DNA from: Onion yellows phytoplasma OY-M | GTDB lineage: Bacteria > Bacillota_I > Bacilli_A > Acholeplasmatales > Acholeplasmataceae | DNA length: 64,000 bases | NCBI GenBank assembly: GCA_000009845.1 | Contig: AP006628.2 | Location: 186,001 to 250,000, forward strand | Direction of reading: 5' to 3' | Shown: positions 27,971-38,521 of the stretch, piece after piece | Position numbering within the stretch: position 1 is the first letter of the stretch | How the letters are laid out: each line of letters starts with the position of its first letter | Made by a program: the position numbers and the translations under genes | Notes under the pieces: generated by a model | What the model was told of the DNA's origin: nothing | Seen by the model: the letters and a program-made list of their open reading frames with translations, nothing else | Databases searched by the model: none

Positions 27971-29221
27971 ATGAATCAAAAGTTAGGATTAAAAGACCAA
28001 GATCAAGAAATCTTTGATCTTATTGAACAAGAAAAAATTAGACAAAAAGAAAATATCTTATTAATTGCTTCGGAAAATTTTGTTTCTCAAGCAGTATTAG
28101 ATGCCCAAGGAAGCATTTTGACTAACAAATATGCAGAAGGTTATCCTCAAGCTAGATATTATAATGGTTGTAAAAATGTAGATCAAATAGAAAAAATTGC
28201 CATTCAAAGAGCAACCAAGCTGTTTGGTGCTAAATATGCAAACGTCCAACCTCATTCAGGTTCACAAGCCAATATGGGAGCATTTCAAGCCTTATTAAAA
28301 CCTGGTGACAAAATTTTAGGATTATCTTTAATGGATGGAGGACATCTTACTCACGGTCATAAATTAAGTTTTTCTGGTGGTTTTTATGAAGCTCATTTTT
28401 ATAATGTCCATCCCCAAACTGAAATGCTTGATTATGATGAAATTCGTAAAGTTGCCTTAAAAGTTAAACCTAAATTAATTATTGCAGGATATTCGGCTTA
28501 TTCTAAAACTATTAATTTTAAAAAGTTTCGTCAAATTGCTGATGAAGTTAATGCCTATTTAATGGCAGATATTGCCCATATTGCAGGTTTAGTTGCTTGT
28601 GGGCTTCATCCTTGTCCCTTTGAAGCTAACGCCGATGTTGTTACTTCTACTATGCACAAAACACTGAGAGGACCGCGTGGAGGTTTGATTTTAACCAATA
28701 AAGAAGAAGTATTTAAAAAAATAAATCGTGGTATTTTTCCAGGTATTCAAGGAGGACCTTGTATTCATACTATTGCAGCTAAAGCTGTTGCTTTTCAAGA
28801 AGCGATGATGCCTTCTTTTAAAGAATATCAAAAGCAAGTTATCAAAAATGCAAACACCTTTGCTAAAGCCTTCCAACAAAAAGGTTATCGCATTGTAAGT
28901 GGAGGCACTGATAATCATTTATTTTTAATTGATGTTAAACATAAAAATCCTGAGTTTACAGGATCCAAAATTGCAAACATGTTAGAAAAAATAAATATTG
29001 TTGTCAACAAAAATACCATTCCTTTTGATCAAGAAAAACCTTTTGTGACAAGCGGTATTAGAATTGGCACACCTGCTATGACAACAGTAGGTTTTAGAGA
29101 AAATGATTTTATTTTAGTTGCAGATTTGATGGACAAAGCTATCAATCACTTGGACGACGAATCTTATTTAGCCCAAATTAAACAACAAGTTTTGGCTTTA
29201 TTAAGTAAATTTAATAAGTAA
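27971..29221 (+). CDS. glyA: Serine hydroxymethyltransferase, 416 aa
   Basis: GlyA transfers a one-carbon unit from serine to tetrahydrofolate, giving glycine and methylene-THF for dTMP and other methylations. Pyridoxal phosphate is bound by the lysine in [13 protein letters not shown] at about residue 227. The N-terminal ASENFVS and [12 protein letters not shown] segments are intact, as is the C-terminal [12 protein letters not shown]. Length is normal. A folate-dependent enzyme fits the presence of a FolT-like importer in the window. A terminator follows. Confidence 0.97.
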   Translation: MNQKLGLKDQDQEIFDLIEQEKIRQKENILLIASENFVSQAVLDAQGSILTNKYAEGYPQARYYNGCKNVDQIEKIAIQRATKLFGAKYANVQPHSGSQANMGAFQALLKPGDKILGLSLMDGGHLTHGHKLSFSGGFYEAHFYNVHPQTEMLDYDEIRKVALKVKPKLIIAGYSAYSKTINFKKFRQIADEVNAYLMADIAHIAGLVACGLHPCPFEANADVVTSTMHKTLRGPRGGLILTNKEEVFKKINRGIFPGIQGGPCIHTIAAKAVAFQEAMMPSFKEYQKQVIKNANTFAKAFQQKGYRIVSGGTDNHLFLIDVKHKNPEFTGSKIANMLEKINIVVNKNTIPFDQEKPFVTSGIRIGTPAMTTVGFRENDFILVADLMDKAINHLDDESYLAQIKQQVLALLSKFNK

Positions 29222-29324
29222 AAAACAACATCCCTATTTTCAAACATAAAAATAATTATTTTGTAATCCTACATTTTTTCTTTCCTAATTCCATTAACAA
29301 AATATTAATAAAACATTAACAAAA

Positions 29325-29357
29325 GACTCCTTTTTATTAAGGGGTCCTTCCTTTTTT
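29325..29357 (+). terminator. Intrinsic terminator after glyA
   Basis: GACTCCTT pairs with AAGGGGTC (one G-T pair) over a 6-base loop and is followed by a T-rich tract. Confidence 0.7.
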
Positions 29358-29510
29358 ATGTAACAATTTTTGCCACCCCCCAAAACTTTTTTATTTTGCA
29401 ACAAACATCCCATTTGTCAAAGTCACACCCATAAAAACATTAGCAAATAAACTCTGCTTTTGCTTATTTAAACCCAATTTATCTTTATATGTAATTATTG
29501 TTTTTTTATA

Positions 29511-29519
29511 TGTTATAAT
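29511..29519 (+). promoter_or_regulatory. Extended -10 promoter element before rsgA
   Basis: TG, one base, then TATAAT. No clear -35 box is present. Confidence 0.45.
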
Positions 29520-29697
29520 AAAAATAATTAATGGTTTTTTTAATTAATTATAAAAAAGTTACTCAAATTAGAATAAATTAGTATCTAGCATTTTTTATCG
29601 CACACACACACAATTTAAAAATTTTTAAAAAGTAATTTAGACAAAATAAGAAAAAAATAATTAAAAAAGATTTCAAAATATAAAAAGGAGTTATTAT

Positions 29698-30618
29698 TTG
29701 GAAAAAGCTTTAGTATTAAGATTTTTGGCTGGAGTTTATTATATTAAAGATTTAGAAACTCAAATTATTTTGGAAGCTAAAAAAAGAGGCAAATTAAAAA
29801 CCCCTGATATCAAAACTACCCAAAAAGAAAATAGTTCTGCCTCTGACTTTATTATTAAAGTAGGCGATATTGTGTTTTATGAACTTTCTTGTGATACTTA
29901 TTTAATTCAATCTATTTTGCCTCGTAAAAATGAATTAAAAAGACCTAATGTTGCCAATATTGACCAGGTATTGCTAGTTTTTTCCTTAGTAAAGCCCAAT
30001 TTTCAATTTCTTTTATTAGATAAGTTTTTATTAATTTTAGAACAACAAAAATTAGATGTAGTTTTGGTTTTTTCTAAAATAGATTTGTTAGAACCTGAAA
30101 ACCTTACAACAATGCAACAACAATTATCTTATTACCAAAAATTTCAACCCTTTTATTATATTAACTCCAAGCAAAAAATAGGAATAGATGCCCTTAAACA
30201 CATTTTTGCTAATCAAATTACAGTTTTGGCAGGACAAACCGGAGTAGGAAAATCGACCTTACTCAAAGCCTTAATTCCAGATGCCAAACTCAAAACACAA
30301 GAAATTTCTGAAAGTCTTGGCAGAGGCAAACATACCACCAAAAACGCCCAATTATACGAGTTTAATGGTGGATTTATTGTTGATACTCCTGGTTTTTCCA
30401 AACTAGACTTAACTACTTTTTGCCCTAGGACTTTAAAGAATTTTTATCCTGATTTTGTAGAACATGTTTGTGATTGTTTTTTTGGTGAAAGTTGTCTTCA
30501 TTTGCAAGAAGAAAAATGTGGCGTTAAAAAATCCTTAGAAAACGGCAAAATACTTCCCTCTCGATATCAAAATTATGTGAGCTTTTACGAAGAAATCAAA
30601 AACCAACTCAAATATTAG
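29698..30618 (+). CDS. rsgA: Ribosome small-subunit GTPase RsgA, 306 aa
   Basis: RsgA is a late 30S assembly GTPase with circularly permuted G motifs, seen here in that order: SKIDLL (G4-like) at about residue 121, GQTGVGKST (G1) at about 178, a Thr-containing G2, then DTPGF (G3) at about 225. An OB-fold domain comes first, and a zinc finger with Cys and His residues (CDCFF...CLH...C) comes last. Translation starts at TTG 29698, seven bases after AAGGAG. The G4 Asn is replaced by Ser, as in some relatives. Confidence 0.93.
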   Translation: MEKALVLRFLAGVYYIKDLETQIILEAKKRGKLKTPDIKTTQKENSSASDFIIKVGDIVFYELSCDTYLIQSILPRKNELKRPNVANIDQVLLVFSLVKPNFQFLLLDKFLLILEQQKLDVVLVFSKIDLLEPENLTTMQQQLSYYQKFQPFYYINSKQKIGIDALKHIFANQITVLAGQTGVGKSTLLKALIPDAKLKTQEISESLGRGKHTTKNAQLYEFNGGFIVDTPGFSKLDLTTFCPRTLKNFYPDFVEHVCDCFFGESCLHLQEEKCGVKKSLENGKILPSRYQNYVSFYEEIKNQLKY

Positions 30619-30814
30619 TTATTTTTTATTTTTTTGCACATTTTTTTATAGCATCATTTTAGAACTCAATTTAAGAATTGCTACAAGACTGCATTTTATC
30701 TATTTTTTACACAATTGTAAAATCGCATTTTACCCCCAACCAAAATACCACCCCCCCTTTTTTTTACCAACCAATTATTTTTTACAAAATAAAATACCAT
30801 AAGGAAACTCAAAA

Positions 30815-31906
30815 ATGAAAGTCGGAATTATTGGTTTGCCAAATGTGGGCAAATCTACCTTATTTAATGCTTTAACTAAAATGCAAGTTTTAGAAGCTAA
30901 TTATCCTTTTGCCACTATTGAACCTAATGTTGGCATTGTAGAAGTGTCAGATTCGCGTCTCCAAACTTTATCTCAAATTTTTCAATCTCAAAAAACTATT
31001 TCTGCTTTGATAGAATTCAAAGATATTGCAGGTTTAGTGGCGGGAGCTTCCAAAGGCGAAGGGCTTGGCAATCAATTTTTAAGTCATATTCGCAATGTAG
31101 ATGCTATTTGTCATGTGGTTAAATGTTTTGAAGACCCCAATATTGCTCATGTGACAGAAACGAATAATCCTGTAGAAGAAATTGATATTATTCAAACAGA
31201 ACTAGCTTTAGCAGATTTAGAACAAATTGAAAAACGCTTACTTAAACTGGGTAAACAAAAAAATAAACTTGACAAAGAATTATTGCAAGAAAAAGCGTTA
31301 TTAACCAAAATTAAAACCCATTTAACTACCCAAGATTTAAAAAATTTGGTTTTTTCGGATGAAGAATTAAAGCTTGTCAAAACCTTTAATTTGTTGTTTT
31401 TAAAACCTTCCCTTTATTTAGCCAACATTAAAGAACATGATTTATTATCTTTGGATTCCAACGTTTTTTATCAACAAGTTTTAGCGTATGCTACTAAAGA
31501 ATCCAAAAAATTAATTCCTTTGTGTGTGCAATTAGAAAAAGAAATATCGTCTTTAGACTTTGCAGAAAAGCAACTTTTTTTAAAGGACTATGGTCTTGTA
31601 GAATCAGGGCTTACTAAATTAATTCAAGAAAGTTATGCTCTTTTAGGTCTCCAAACTTATTTTACTGCAGGACCTAAAGAAGTTCGTGCTTGGTCTTTTA
31701 AAAAAGGTCTTAAAGCTCCCGAATGCGCCCGCATTATTCACACCGATTTACAAAAAGGTTTTATTAAAGCCGAAGTTGTTTCTTACCTTGATTTATTAGA
31801 AGCCCAAACTTTTCAAAAAAGCAAAGAAAAAGGCAAAGTTCGCATTGAGGGCAAAGAATACATAGTTAAAGATGGTGATATTATTACTTTTAGATTTAAT
31901 GTTTAG
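30815..31906 (+). CDS. ychF: Redox-regulated ATPase/GTPase YchF, 363 aa
   Basis: YchF is an Obg-family P-loop protein that binds ribosomes and hydrolyses ATP. It has GLPNVGKSTLFNAL at the N-terminus, the G3 region DIAGLVAGASKGEGLG at about residue 69, a coiled-coil insertion at about 130-190, and a C-terminal TGS domain with FTAGPKEVRAW and GFIKAEV. Length is standard. AAGGAA precedes the ATG. Confidence 0.95.
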   Translation: MKVGIIGLPNVGKSTLFNALTKMQVLEANYPFATIEPNVGIVEVSDSRLQTLSQIFQSQKTISALIEFKDIAGLVAGASKGEGLGNQFLSHIRNVDAICHVVKCFEDPNIAHVTETNNPVEEIDIIQTELALADLEQIEKRLLKLGKQKNKLDKELLQEKALLTKIKTHLTTQDLKNLVFSDEELKLVKTFNLLFLKPSLYLANIKEHDLLSLDSNVFYQQVLAYATKESKKLIPLCVQLEKEISSLDFAEKQLFLKDYGLVESGLTKLIQESYALLGLQTYFTAGPKEVRAWSFKKGLKAPECARIIHTDLQKGFIKAEVVSYLDLLEAQTFQKSKEKGKVRIEGKEYIVKDGDIITFRFNV

Positions 31907-32018
31907 TTTAATATTCAAATTTTTAATTTTGAAATTCGATTTTTTCTATTTTTAACTTTAACCCCCCAAATAACAAATTATCAATTTAACAACCTAAAAA
32001 TAAGGAGATAAAAAAGAT

Positions 32019-34721
32019 ATGACAACAAATTATAAAACAACTCTTTTGATGCCAAAAACTGATTTTCCTATGAAAGGAAATTTAGGCAAAAACGAAATTA
32101 ACATTCAAAAACATTGGCAAAAACTTGACTTATATCAAAAAAAATTACAACAAAATCAAGACAACAACCCTTTTATTTTGCACGATGGACCTCCTTATGC
32201 TAACGGCAATATTCATATGGGACACGCCTTAAACAAAATTTTAAAAGATTTTATTGTTCGTTTTCGTAGTATGCAAGGTTTTTACACTCCTTTAATTCCT
32301 GGTTGGGATACTCATGGTTTGCCAATTGAGGCAGCAGTTCTTAAAAAAACTTCTAAAAATGCTTTTACCAGAAAACCTTTACTAGATAAATGTCAAGAAT
32401 TTGCCTTGGAAAATGTTAATAATCAAAAACATCAATTTCAAAGATTAGGTATTTTAGGAGATTGGCAAAATCCTTATTTAACGTTGGATAAAACTTTTGT
32501 TTCTGATCAGGTAAGAATTTTTGGACAAATGGTTGACAAAGGATTAATTTTTAAAGCCCTCAAACCTATTCATTGGTCACCTACTTTAGAATCTGCTTTA
32601 GCAGAAGCAGAATTAGAGTACCACAATCACCAATCTCCTTCTGTTTATGTTGCTTTTAGCATGAAAAAACTAGATATTTTTGACAATGTGGCTTTGGTAA
32701 TTTGGACAACTACTCCTTGGACTTTGCCTGCCAATGTAGCAATTGCGGTGCATCCCGAAAAAGAATATCAATTAATTGAAGTTTTACAAAAACGCTATTT
32801 GGTAGGAACTAAAAACATTCCTTTTCTTCAAAAAGTTTTTGCCTGGAACAAAGAAAACATCAAAGTTGTTGCCACTTTTGAAGGAAAAACCTTAGAACAT
32901 TTAACTTACCAAAATCACCTTGTTTCCAAATTCGGAAAAATAATTTTATCACAACACGTTTTGGATGGAGAAGGAACAGGACTAGTCCACATCGCTCCAG
33001 GACACGGTTTGGACGATTTTTTAGTAGGTCAAAAATATAATTTAGATGTTGTTTGTAGTATTGATAAAAAAGGTATGATGACAGATGTTTCCAAATATCA
33101 AGGTCTATTTTACACCAAAGCCAACGAAGCTATCATCTCTGATTTAGAAAAAGACCATTCTTTGCTTAAAGCAGATGTAATTTTGCACTCCTATCCTCAT
33201 GATTGGCGCACTAAAAAACCAGTTATTTCTCTTGCACTTCCTCAATGGTTTGTCTCTATTAAAAAAATTAAATCTCTTTTGCTAGAAGAAACCCAAAAAG
33301 TTAAGTGGATTCCGCGTTGGGGAGAATTAAAAATGACTAATATGATTACTAATCGTGAGGATTGGAATATTAGTCGTCAAAGAACTTGGGGCGTTCCCAT
33401 TCCTATTTTTTACACCGAAACCCATCAACCCATTCTAGATTTAAAATTAATTAATCATGTAGCTGATTTATTCGAACAGCATGGAATGGATATTTGGTAT
33501 GAATGGGATGTTAAAAAACTACTTCCTGAAAACTACATTAATCCCCAAAGTCCTAACAATTTGTTTACCAAAGAACTAGATATTATGGATGTTTGGTTTG
33601 ACTCAGGAACTTCTTATAGTGTTTTTAAAAAACGTAATCAAGTTTTACAAAGTGATGTTTATTTGGAAGGCTCTGATCAATATCGTGGTTGGTTCAATTC
33701 TTCTTTAATTACTTCTGTAGCCACTCAAAATCAAGCTCCTTATAAAACTGTTATTACTCATGGTTTTGTTTTTGATGGTGAAGGCAAAAAAATGTCTAAA
33801 TCTTTGGGCAATGTCATCGATCCATTAACTGTTGCTGAACAAAAAGGAGCAGATATTATTCGTTTATGGGTTGCAAACACTAATTATAATCTTGATGTGC
33901 GCATTAATCCTTCCATTTTAAAACAAGTAGAAGATCTTTATCGCAAAATTAGAAACACCTTCCGTTTTATGTTAGGTAATTTAGATAATTTTAAAAAAGA
34001 TACTAATTATATTGCCTTTGAACAAAGAACTTTTATCCATCAAGCAATGATGCTAGATTTTGAAGAAGTGTTAAAAAACGTACTACATTCTTATGATACT
34101 TATAATTTTGAAGGTGTTTTAAGGCATCTATTCCCCTTCATTACTAATAAAATCAGTGCTTTTTATCTCGATTTTGCCAAAGACATTTTATACATCGAAA
34201 AAGAAGATCACAAAGAAAGAAAGATGATTCAATCAACTATCTATGATTTGTTATTATCGCTTTTACAAGTTTTAACTCCAATTATTCCTCACACTACTTC
34301 AGAAGTTTACGGCTTTTTTCCTTTTGCTGTGGAAAAAGATATTTATTTAGAAAAAATGCCACAACTCAAAGCACGTCCAACTTCTCATCTTTTATTAGAA
34401 TATCATAAATTTTTAACATTAAGAAAAAACGTTTTACAATATTTGGAAAAAGCAAGACAAAGTGGGCTTATTAATTCTTCTTTGCAAGCCCATATTACGT
34501 TATCATTAACCCAAGAAGAAATGCATGCTTTGGATGTTTTACAAATTAAAGATCAATTGCATCAACTTTTTATAGTCTCTAAAGTAACACTTCAATTAAA
34601 AGATACTTTTGATGTTAAAGTTGCCAAAGCTTCTGGGTATGCTTGTCAAAGATGTTGGAATGTAGTAATCACCAAACCCCTTACTCCTTTGTGCACGCGT
34701 TGCCAAAATATATTAAAATAA
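32019..34721 (+). CDS. ileS: Isoleucyl-tRNA synthetase, 900 aa
   Basis: A class I aminoacyl-tRNA synthetase that charges tRNA-Ile and edits valine. The HIGH-type motif GNIHMGH lies at about residue 64, the CP1 editing domain motif TTTPWTLPAN at about 230, and KMSKS at about 592. A C-terminal zinc finger (CQRCW...CTRC) closes the protein. Length is typical of the bacterial type. AAGGAG lies before the ATG. There is no room for a T-box leader in the 112-base upstream gap. Confidence 0.97.
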   Translation: MTTNYKTTLLMPKTDFPMKGNLGKNEINIQKHWQKLDLYQKKLQQNQDNNPFILHDGPPYANGNIHMGHALNKILKDFIVRFRSMQGFYTPLIPGWDTHGLPIEAAVLKKTSKNAFTRKPLLDKCQEFALENVNNQKHQFQRLGILGDWQNPYLTLDKTFVSDQVRIFGQMVDKGLIFKALKPIHWSPTLESALAEAELEYHNHQSPSVYVAFSMKKLDIFDNVALVIWTTTPWTLPANVAIAVHPEKEYQLIEVLQKRYLVGTKNIPFLQKVFAWNKENIKVVATFEGKTLEHLTYQNHLVSKFGKIILSQHVLDGEGTGLVHIAPGHGLDDFLVGQKYNLDVVCSIDKKGMMTDVSKYQGLFYTKANEAIISDLEKDHSLLKADVILHSYPHDWRTKKPVISLALPQWFVSIKKIKSLLLEETQKVKWIPRWGELKMTNMITNREDWNISRQRTWGVPIPIFYTETHQPILDLKLINHVADLFEQHGMDIWYEWDVKKLLPENYINPQSPNNLFTKELDIMDVWFDSGTSYSVFKKRNQVLQSDVYLEGSDQYRGWFNSSLITSVATQNQAPYKTVITHGFVFDGEGKKMSKSLGNVIDPLTVAEQKGADIIRLWVANTNYNLDVRINPSILKQVEDLYRKIRNTFRFMLGNLDNFKKDTNYIAFEQRTFIHQAMMLDFEEVLKNVLHSYDTYNFEGVLRHLFPFITNKISAFYLDFAKDILYIEKEDHKERKMIQSTIYDLLLSLLQVLTPIIPHTTSEVYGFFPFAVEKDIYLEKMPQLKARPTSHLLLEYHKFLTLRKNVLQYLEKARQSGLINSSLQAHITLSLTQEEMHALDVLQIKDQLHQLFIVSKVTLQLKDTFDVKVAKASGYACQRCWNVVITKPLTPLCTRCQNILK

Positions 34722-34737
34722 AAGAAATAGGTTTATT

Positions 34738-35556
34738 ATGAAAAATGGTATGAAAAATATTGAAAAATTTCCTCCAATAAAGAAAAAAATTCAATATGTC
34801 CAAGAATTTAAAAAAATATTAATTTTATCCTTATCCTTAATAGTATATGTTTTAGTTTCTGTTTGGGCTTTTGATTGCACCCGAGATGGCGGATATAAAA
34901 CTGATCTTTTTCCTACTGGGGTTATTGGTTTAGGCGATGTAATAGGTAAATTATTACATAAAGCAGGAAAGATTGAAACCAATAATATTATAGTTATTGC
35001 TGGTACTTTTTACTTTGTTGTTAATGTTTTCTTATTGTTTTTTATCTCTCGTCGTTATTTGGGTAAATATTTTACCATTACTACTGCATTTGCAACTGTC
35101 CTTCTTTTTGTTTCAGTGTTTTTTATTGAAAACCAAGTTAAACAAGGTTTTTTATATCATACTGAACGATTTTTTGGAATATTCAAAACTGAAAGTGATT
35201 TTTTAAGCGATCTTACCAGAGTTTTTTTTGCAGGTATTTTAATAGGTATTTTTAATGGTATTCCTGTAAGAATTGGTGCTTCTACTGGAGGACTTGATAT
35301 TGTTGCTAAATATTTATTTGTTTATAAGAAAAAAGATATCTCTTTTGTAGTAGAAATGTTTGGCTATACTCTTATGATTTTTGGTGCTGTGGGTGTTTTT
35401 ATTATTGAATATTTTTATAAAGAAACAGGTCTCAAAGAACTTACTACACAAATATCTTTATCACTTTTTTATACTGTTTTACGTATTAAATTATCTGCCT
35501 TATTTATGGGATTGATAACTTCTGTTCCCCAAAAAGAAACGAAACTAAACTGCTAA
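34738..35556 (+). CDS. YitT-family membrane protein, 272 aa
   Basis: The family pattern GIFNGIPVRIGASTGGLDIVAKY is recognisable (central part GASTGGLDI at about residue 184), with about five membrane segments around it. The N-terminus has an additional long loop at about 45-75. YitT proteins normally end in a cytoplasmic DUF2179 domain of about 70 residues. Here the protein stops soon after the last membrane segment, so that domain is missing. The stop codon lies inside the loop of a strong terminator. Function of the family is unclear. It is 16 bases after ileS and likely cotranscribed. Confidence 0.82.
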   Translation: MKNGMKNIEKFPPIKKKIQYVQEFKKILILSLSLIVYVLVSVWAFDCTRDGGYKTDLFPTGVIGLGDVIGKLLHKAGKIETNNIIVIAGTFYFVVNVFLLFFISRRYLGKYFTITTAFATVLLFVSVFFIENQVKQGFLYHTERFFGIFKTESDFLSDLTRVFFAGILIGIFNGIPVRIGASTGGLDIVAKYLFVYKKKDISFVVEMFGYTLMIFGAVGVFIIEYFYKETGLKELTTQISLSLFYTVLRIKLSALFMGLITSVPQKETKLNC

Positions 35557-35577
35557 AACAGTTTAGTTTTTTTATTT
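35542..35577 (+). terminator. Strong intrinsic terminator overlapping the YitT-family stop codon
   Basis: An 11-bp perfect stem (AAACTAAACTG/CAGTTTAGTTT) has a 6-base loop containing the TAA stop, followed by a run of T. A ribosome at the stop codon would cover the hairpin, so termination may depend on ribosome release. Confidence 0.85.
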
Positions 35578-35710
35578 TATTTGCACGCTTCACTTATTTT
35601 TATTAGTTGTAAAACTCAATTTCATAATACATGCAGAACAAATTGGAAATTTTTACTTTTTGCTTTGCACAAAATATTTTTTGTATTTATATTAAATTAA
35701 AGGAATTTTA

Positions 35711-38467
35711 ATGAAACATTCATTTAGTCAAAAAAACCCTGAACAATCGCAAGCATTGTTACAAACCAAAATCACAAAAGGGCTTACTTCCCAAGAAGCC
35801 TTGCAAAGACTTCAAATTAACGGTAAAAATCAAATTCAATCCCTTACCAAACCCACTTTTTGGCATCAATTCCAACAACAATTTAAAGATTTTTTAGTTA
35901 TTGTCCTTCTATTAGCAGCTACAATTAATTTCGTGATTGGTATTTTACAAGGAAACAAAGAAGAACTTTTGGAAGGCTGTTTTATTTTGATTATTGTCCT
36001 TCTTAACGCCTTTTTAAGTATTTATTACGAAACTAAAACCCAAAAAGTTTTAGCTAATGTATCAAAAAAAGCTTCCCTTAATGCCAAAGTAATAAGAGAT
36101 AGCAAACCGCTTTTAATTCCTATGCAAAATTTAGTGATAGGAGATATTGTCATTTTAGAAACTGGTGATATTATTCCAGCTGATATGATACTTTTAGAAA
36201 CATTTAATTTATATGTAGATGAATCTTTGTTTACAGGAGAATCGCAAGCTGTTTTAAAAAGTGCTTGTGTTTGTGTCCAAAATGCAGCTCTTACTAATCA
36301 AAACATGGCTTTTATGAATACTGTTATTTTAAAAGGAAGAGCTAAAGGAGTGGTTTTTGCTTCAGGAATGCAAACTGAAATTGGAAAAATTACCCAGTTT
36401 ATTTCTCAACCCCAACAAGAAAAAACACCATTAGAACAAAATATTGCCAAATTAACCAAAAAGTTAACTTTGATAATTGGTATTATTATTTTCCTTAATG
36501 GCTTGTGGACGATTTTTAAAAACATTTACAGCTCAACTTTTAGCTCTCACATTTTGAAACATACTTTTTTGGATGCCATTGCTCTTGCAGTTGCTGCTAT
36601 TCCTGAAAGTTTATTAATTATTATGACTTTAATTTTGGCTTTGGGAATGAAAAAACTTGCTCTTAAAAAAGCTATTGTCAAAAATTTAAAAACCTTAGAA
36701 ACTTTGGGGGCTGTTAATGTTATTTGTACTGATAAAACAGGAACTTTAACCCAAAATAATATGACTGTTAAAAAAATTATAGTTTGTAATTCTTTGGAAA
36801 AAATAAGTCCCTTTTGTGTGGAAAATATTAATGAACCCAAACCCTTTAATTTAGAAAAGTTGCTTTTATTTGGTATTTTATGTAATGATGCTTTGATTAG
36901 TGTTGCAAAAACAACCAACGATAAAACTTCAAACAACTTAGAAATTATTGCTGATCCTACTGAAAAAGCCTTTATTAATTTAGCTTTGTTTTATCAATAT
37001 GATGCGTTTTTACTCCAAAAGAAATATCCTCGATTTGCAGAAATTGCCTTTGATTCCCAAAGGAAATTGATGACTACTTTTCATCATAAAGACGGATTTA
37101 TTTATGCCATTACTAAAGGTGCTCCAGAAGTTTTGTTGCAAAAATGTAGTCAAGTTCAATATCAAGAACAAACCATTGCAAAAGATACTAAAATAATAAA
37201 AATATTAGAAAAACAAATTAGTCAATTAAGTGAGCAATCTTTGCGAGTTTTGGGAGTTGCTTATCGTGTATTTTCTCTTGATTTAGAGACGATTCTTAAA
37301 AACAATCCTGATATTTTTGAACAAGATCTTATTTTTTTAGGGGCAGTGGCGATGGAAGATCCCATTCGAAAAGAAGTTATGCAAGCCATTTTTAAATGCA
37401 ATCAAGCACGCGTCACTCCGATTATGATTACAGGGGATCATTTAAAAACTGCTTTTGTGATTGCCAAAAAATTAAATATTTTATCCAAACCTCAAGATTT
37501 AGCCATTACAGGAGATGAATTAGCTCAAATGCCAGAGGAAGAATTTTTGGAAAAATTATTGCAAATTAAAGTTTATGCAAGAACTAATCCTCATCATAAA
37601 TTAAAAATTGTGAAAGCTTGGCAAAAAAAAGGTTTTGTGGTGGCAATGACAGGAGATGGCATAAATGATTCTTTAAGCATTAAACAAGCCAATGTGGGAA
37701 TTGCTATGGGAATTGCAGGTACTGATGTTTGTAAAATGGCATCAGATATGATTTTAACAGATGATAATTTTGCTACTATTACGAATGCTTTAGAAGAAGG
37801 GCGAAATATTTTTAATAATATTAAAAAAAGTTTAGTTTTTCTTTTGAGTTGTAATGTTGGTGAAATTATTTTGATTTTGCTTGGTAATTTTTTAGGAATT
37901 TTCTTTTTTGGGTGTGATTTTAAAATTTTGACTGCTTTACAAATTCTTTGGATTAATTTAGTTACTGATTCATTGCCAGCAATGGCTTTGGGAATCGAAC
38001 CACAAGAAACAAATTCTATGTCGCCAAAAACTTATAATCCTAAAGGAAGTTTGCTAAATAAAAAAACTTATCAAAAAATTATTTTGGAAGGATTTTTAAT
38101 TGGTCTTTTGGCTTTTGTGGCTTCTTTAATAGGATATTATAATCATGATAGTGATAAAATAAGATATGCTCAAACTTTTGCTTTTATGGTTTTGGCGTTT
38201 TCACAATTGATTCATGTATGGAATTTGCGAAGTTTTTGCACTTCTGTTTTTAAGTTAAAAATAAATTCCTTTTTGATTAAAGCGTTTGCCATTAGTGTAT
38301 TTTTGCAATTAATCATAATTTTTGTCCCTTTTTTAAGAGATTTATTTCAATTAATTTCTTTAACAACAAAAGATTTTGTAATCATTTTATTACTATCTTT
38401 GTTGCCTTTGTTGTTTGTAGAAATTAAAAAAAGATTTTGTCATTGTAAATGCCATAAATGTAGATGA
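35711..38467 (+). CDS. Calcium-type P-type ATPase (P2A/PacL-like), 918 aa
   Basis: A cation pump of the SERCA/PMCA type. The actuator TGES lies at about residue 178, the phosphorylation motif CTDKTGT at about 343, and the hinge GDGIND at about 650. Calcium-site residues are visible: Glu in AAIPES (helix M4), Asn and Glu in CNVGEI (M5), and Asn and Asp in NLVTD (M6). The usual PEGL is PESL here, and the GDGIND loop continues SLSIKQ instead of APALKK. About ten membrane segments are present. The last residues, FCHCKCHKCR, form a cysteine/histidine cluster not usual for the family. AAAGGAA precedes the ATG. Confidence 0.92.
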   Translation: MKHSFSQKNPEQSQALLQTKITKGLTSQEALQRLQINGKNQIQSLTKPTFWHQFQQQFKDFLVIVLLLAATINFVIGILQGNKEELLEGCFILIIVLLNAFLSIYYETKTQKVLANVSKKASLNAKVIRDSKPLLIPMQNLVIGDIVILETGDIIPADMILLETFNLYVDESLFTGESQAVLKSACVCVQNAALTNQNMAFMNTVILKGRAKGVVFASGMQTEIGKITQFISQPQQEKTPLEQNIAKLTKKLTLIIGIIIFLNGLWTIFKNIYSSTFSSHILKHTFLDAIALAVAAIPESLLIIMTLILALGMKKLALKKAIVKNLKTLETLGAVNVICTDKTGTLTQNNMTVKKIIVCNSLEKISPFCVENINEPKPFNLEKLLLFGILCNDALISVAKTTNDKTSNNLEIIADPTEKAFINLALFYQYDAFLLQKKYPRFAEIAFDSQRKLMTTFHHKDGFIYAITKGAPEVLLQKCSQVQYQEQTIAKDTKIIKILEKQISQLSEQSLRVLGVAYRVFSLDLETILKNNPDIFEQDLIFLGAVAMEDPIRKEVMQAIFKCNQARVTPIMITGDHLKTAFVIAKKLNILSKPQDLAITGDELAQMPEEEFLEKLLQIKVYARTNPHHKLKIVKAWQKKGFVVAMTGDGINDSLSIKQANVGIAMGIAGTDVCKMASDMILTDDNFATITNALEEGRNIFNNIKKSLVFLLSCNVGEIILILLGNFLGIFFFGCDFKILTALQILWINLVTDSLPAMALGIEPQETNSMSPKTYNPKGSLLNKKTYQKIILEGFLIGLLAFVASLIGYYNHDSDKIRYAQTFAFMVLAFSQLIHVWNLRSFCTSVFKLKINSFLIKAFAISVFLQLIIIFVPFLRDLFQLISLTTKDFVIILLLSLLPLLFVEIKKRFCHCKCHKCR

Positions 38468-38478
38468 TATTAAAAAAC

Positions 38479-38512
38479 AAAAAAGACTCTTTCAAGAAGA
38501 GTCTTTTTTTAT
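38479..38512. terminator. Bidirectional terminator between convergent genes
   Basis: A 12-bp stem (AAAAAGACTCTT/AAGAGTCTTTTT) with a 5-base loop is flanked by A and T runs, so it can stop transcription from both the P-ATPase gene and the minus-strand peptidase gene. Confidence 0.85.
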
Positions 38513-38521
38513 ATTCTTAAA

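Larger units (their letters stand above)
29222..29697. other. Intergenic region between glyA and rsgA
   Basis: It contains the glyA terminator (29325-29357) and an extended -10 element (29511-29519), followed by a leader of about 170 bases. A short CA-dinucleotide run (about five repeats) occurs near 29602-29612. No gene is seen. Confidence 0.5.

Noticed and set aside
29602-29612. CA-dinucleotide run as a phase-variation tract
   Set aside because: It is short and lies about 90 bases before rsgA in its leader, with no evidence of effect on the start or promoter spacing.
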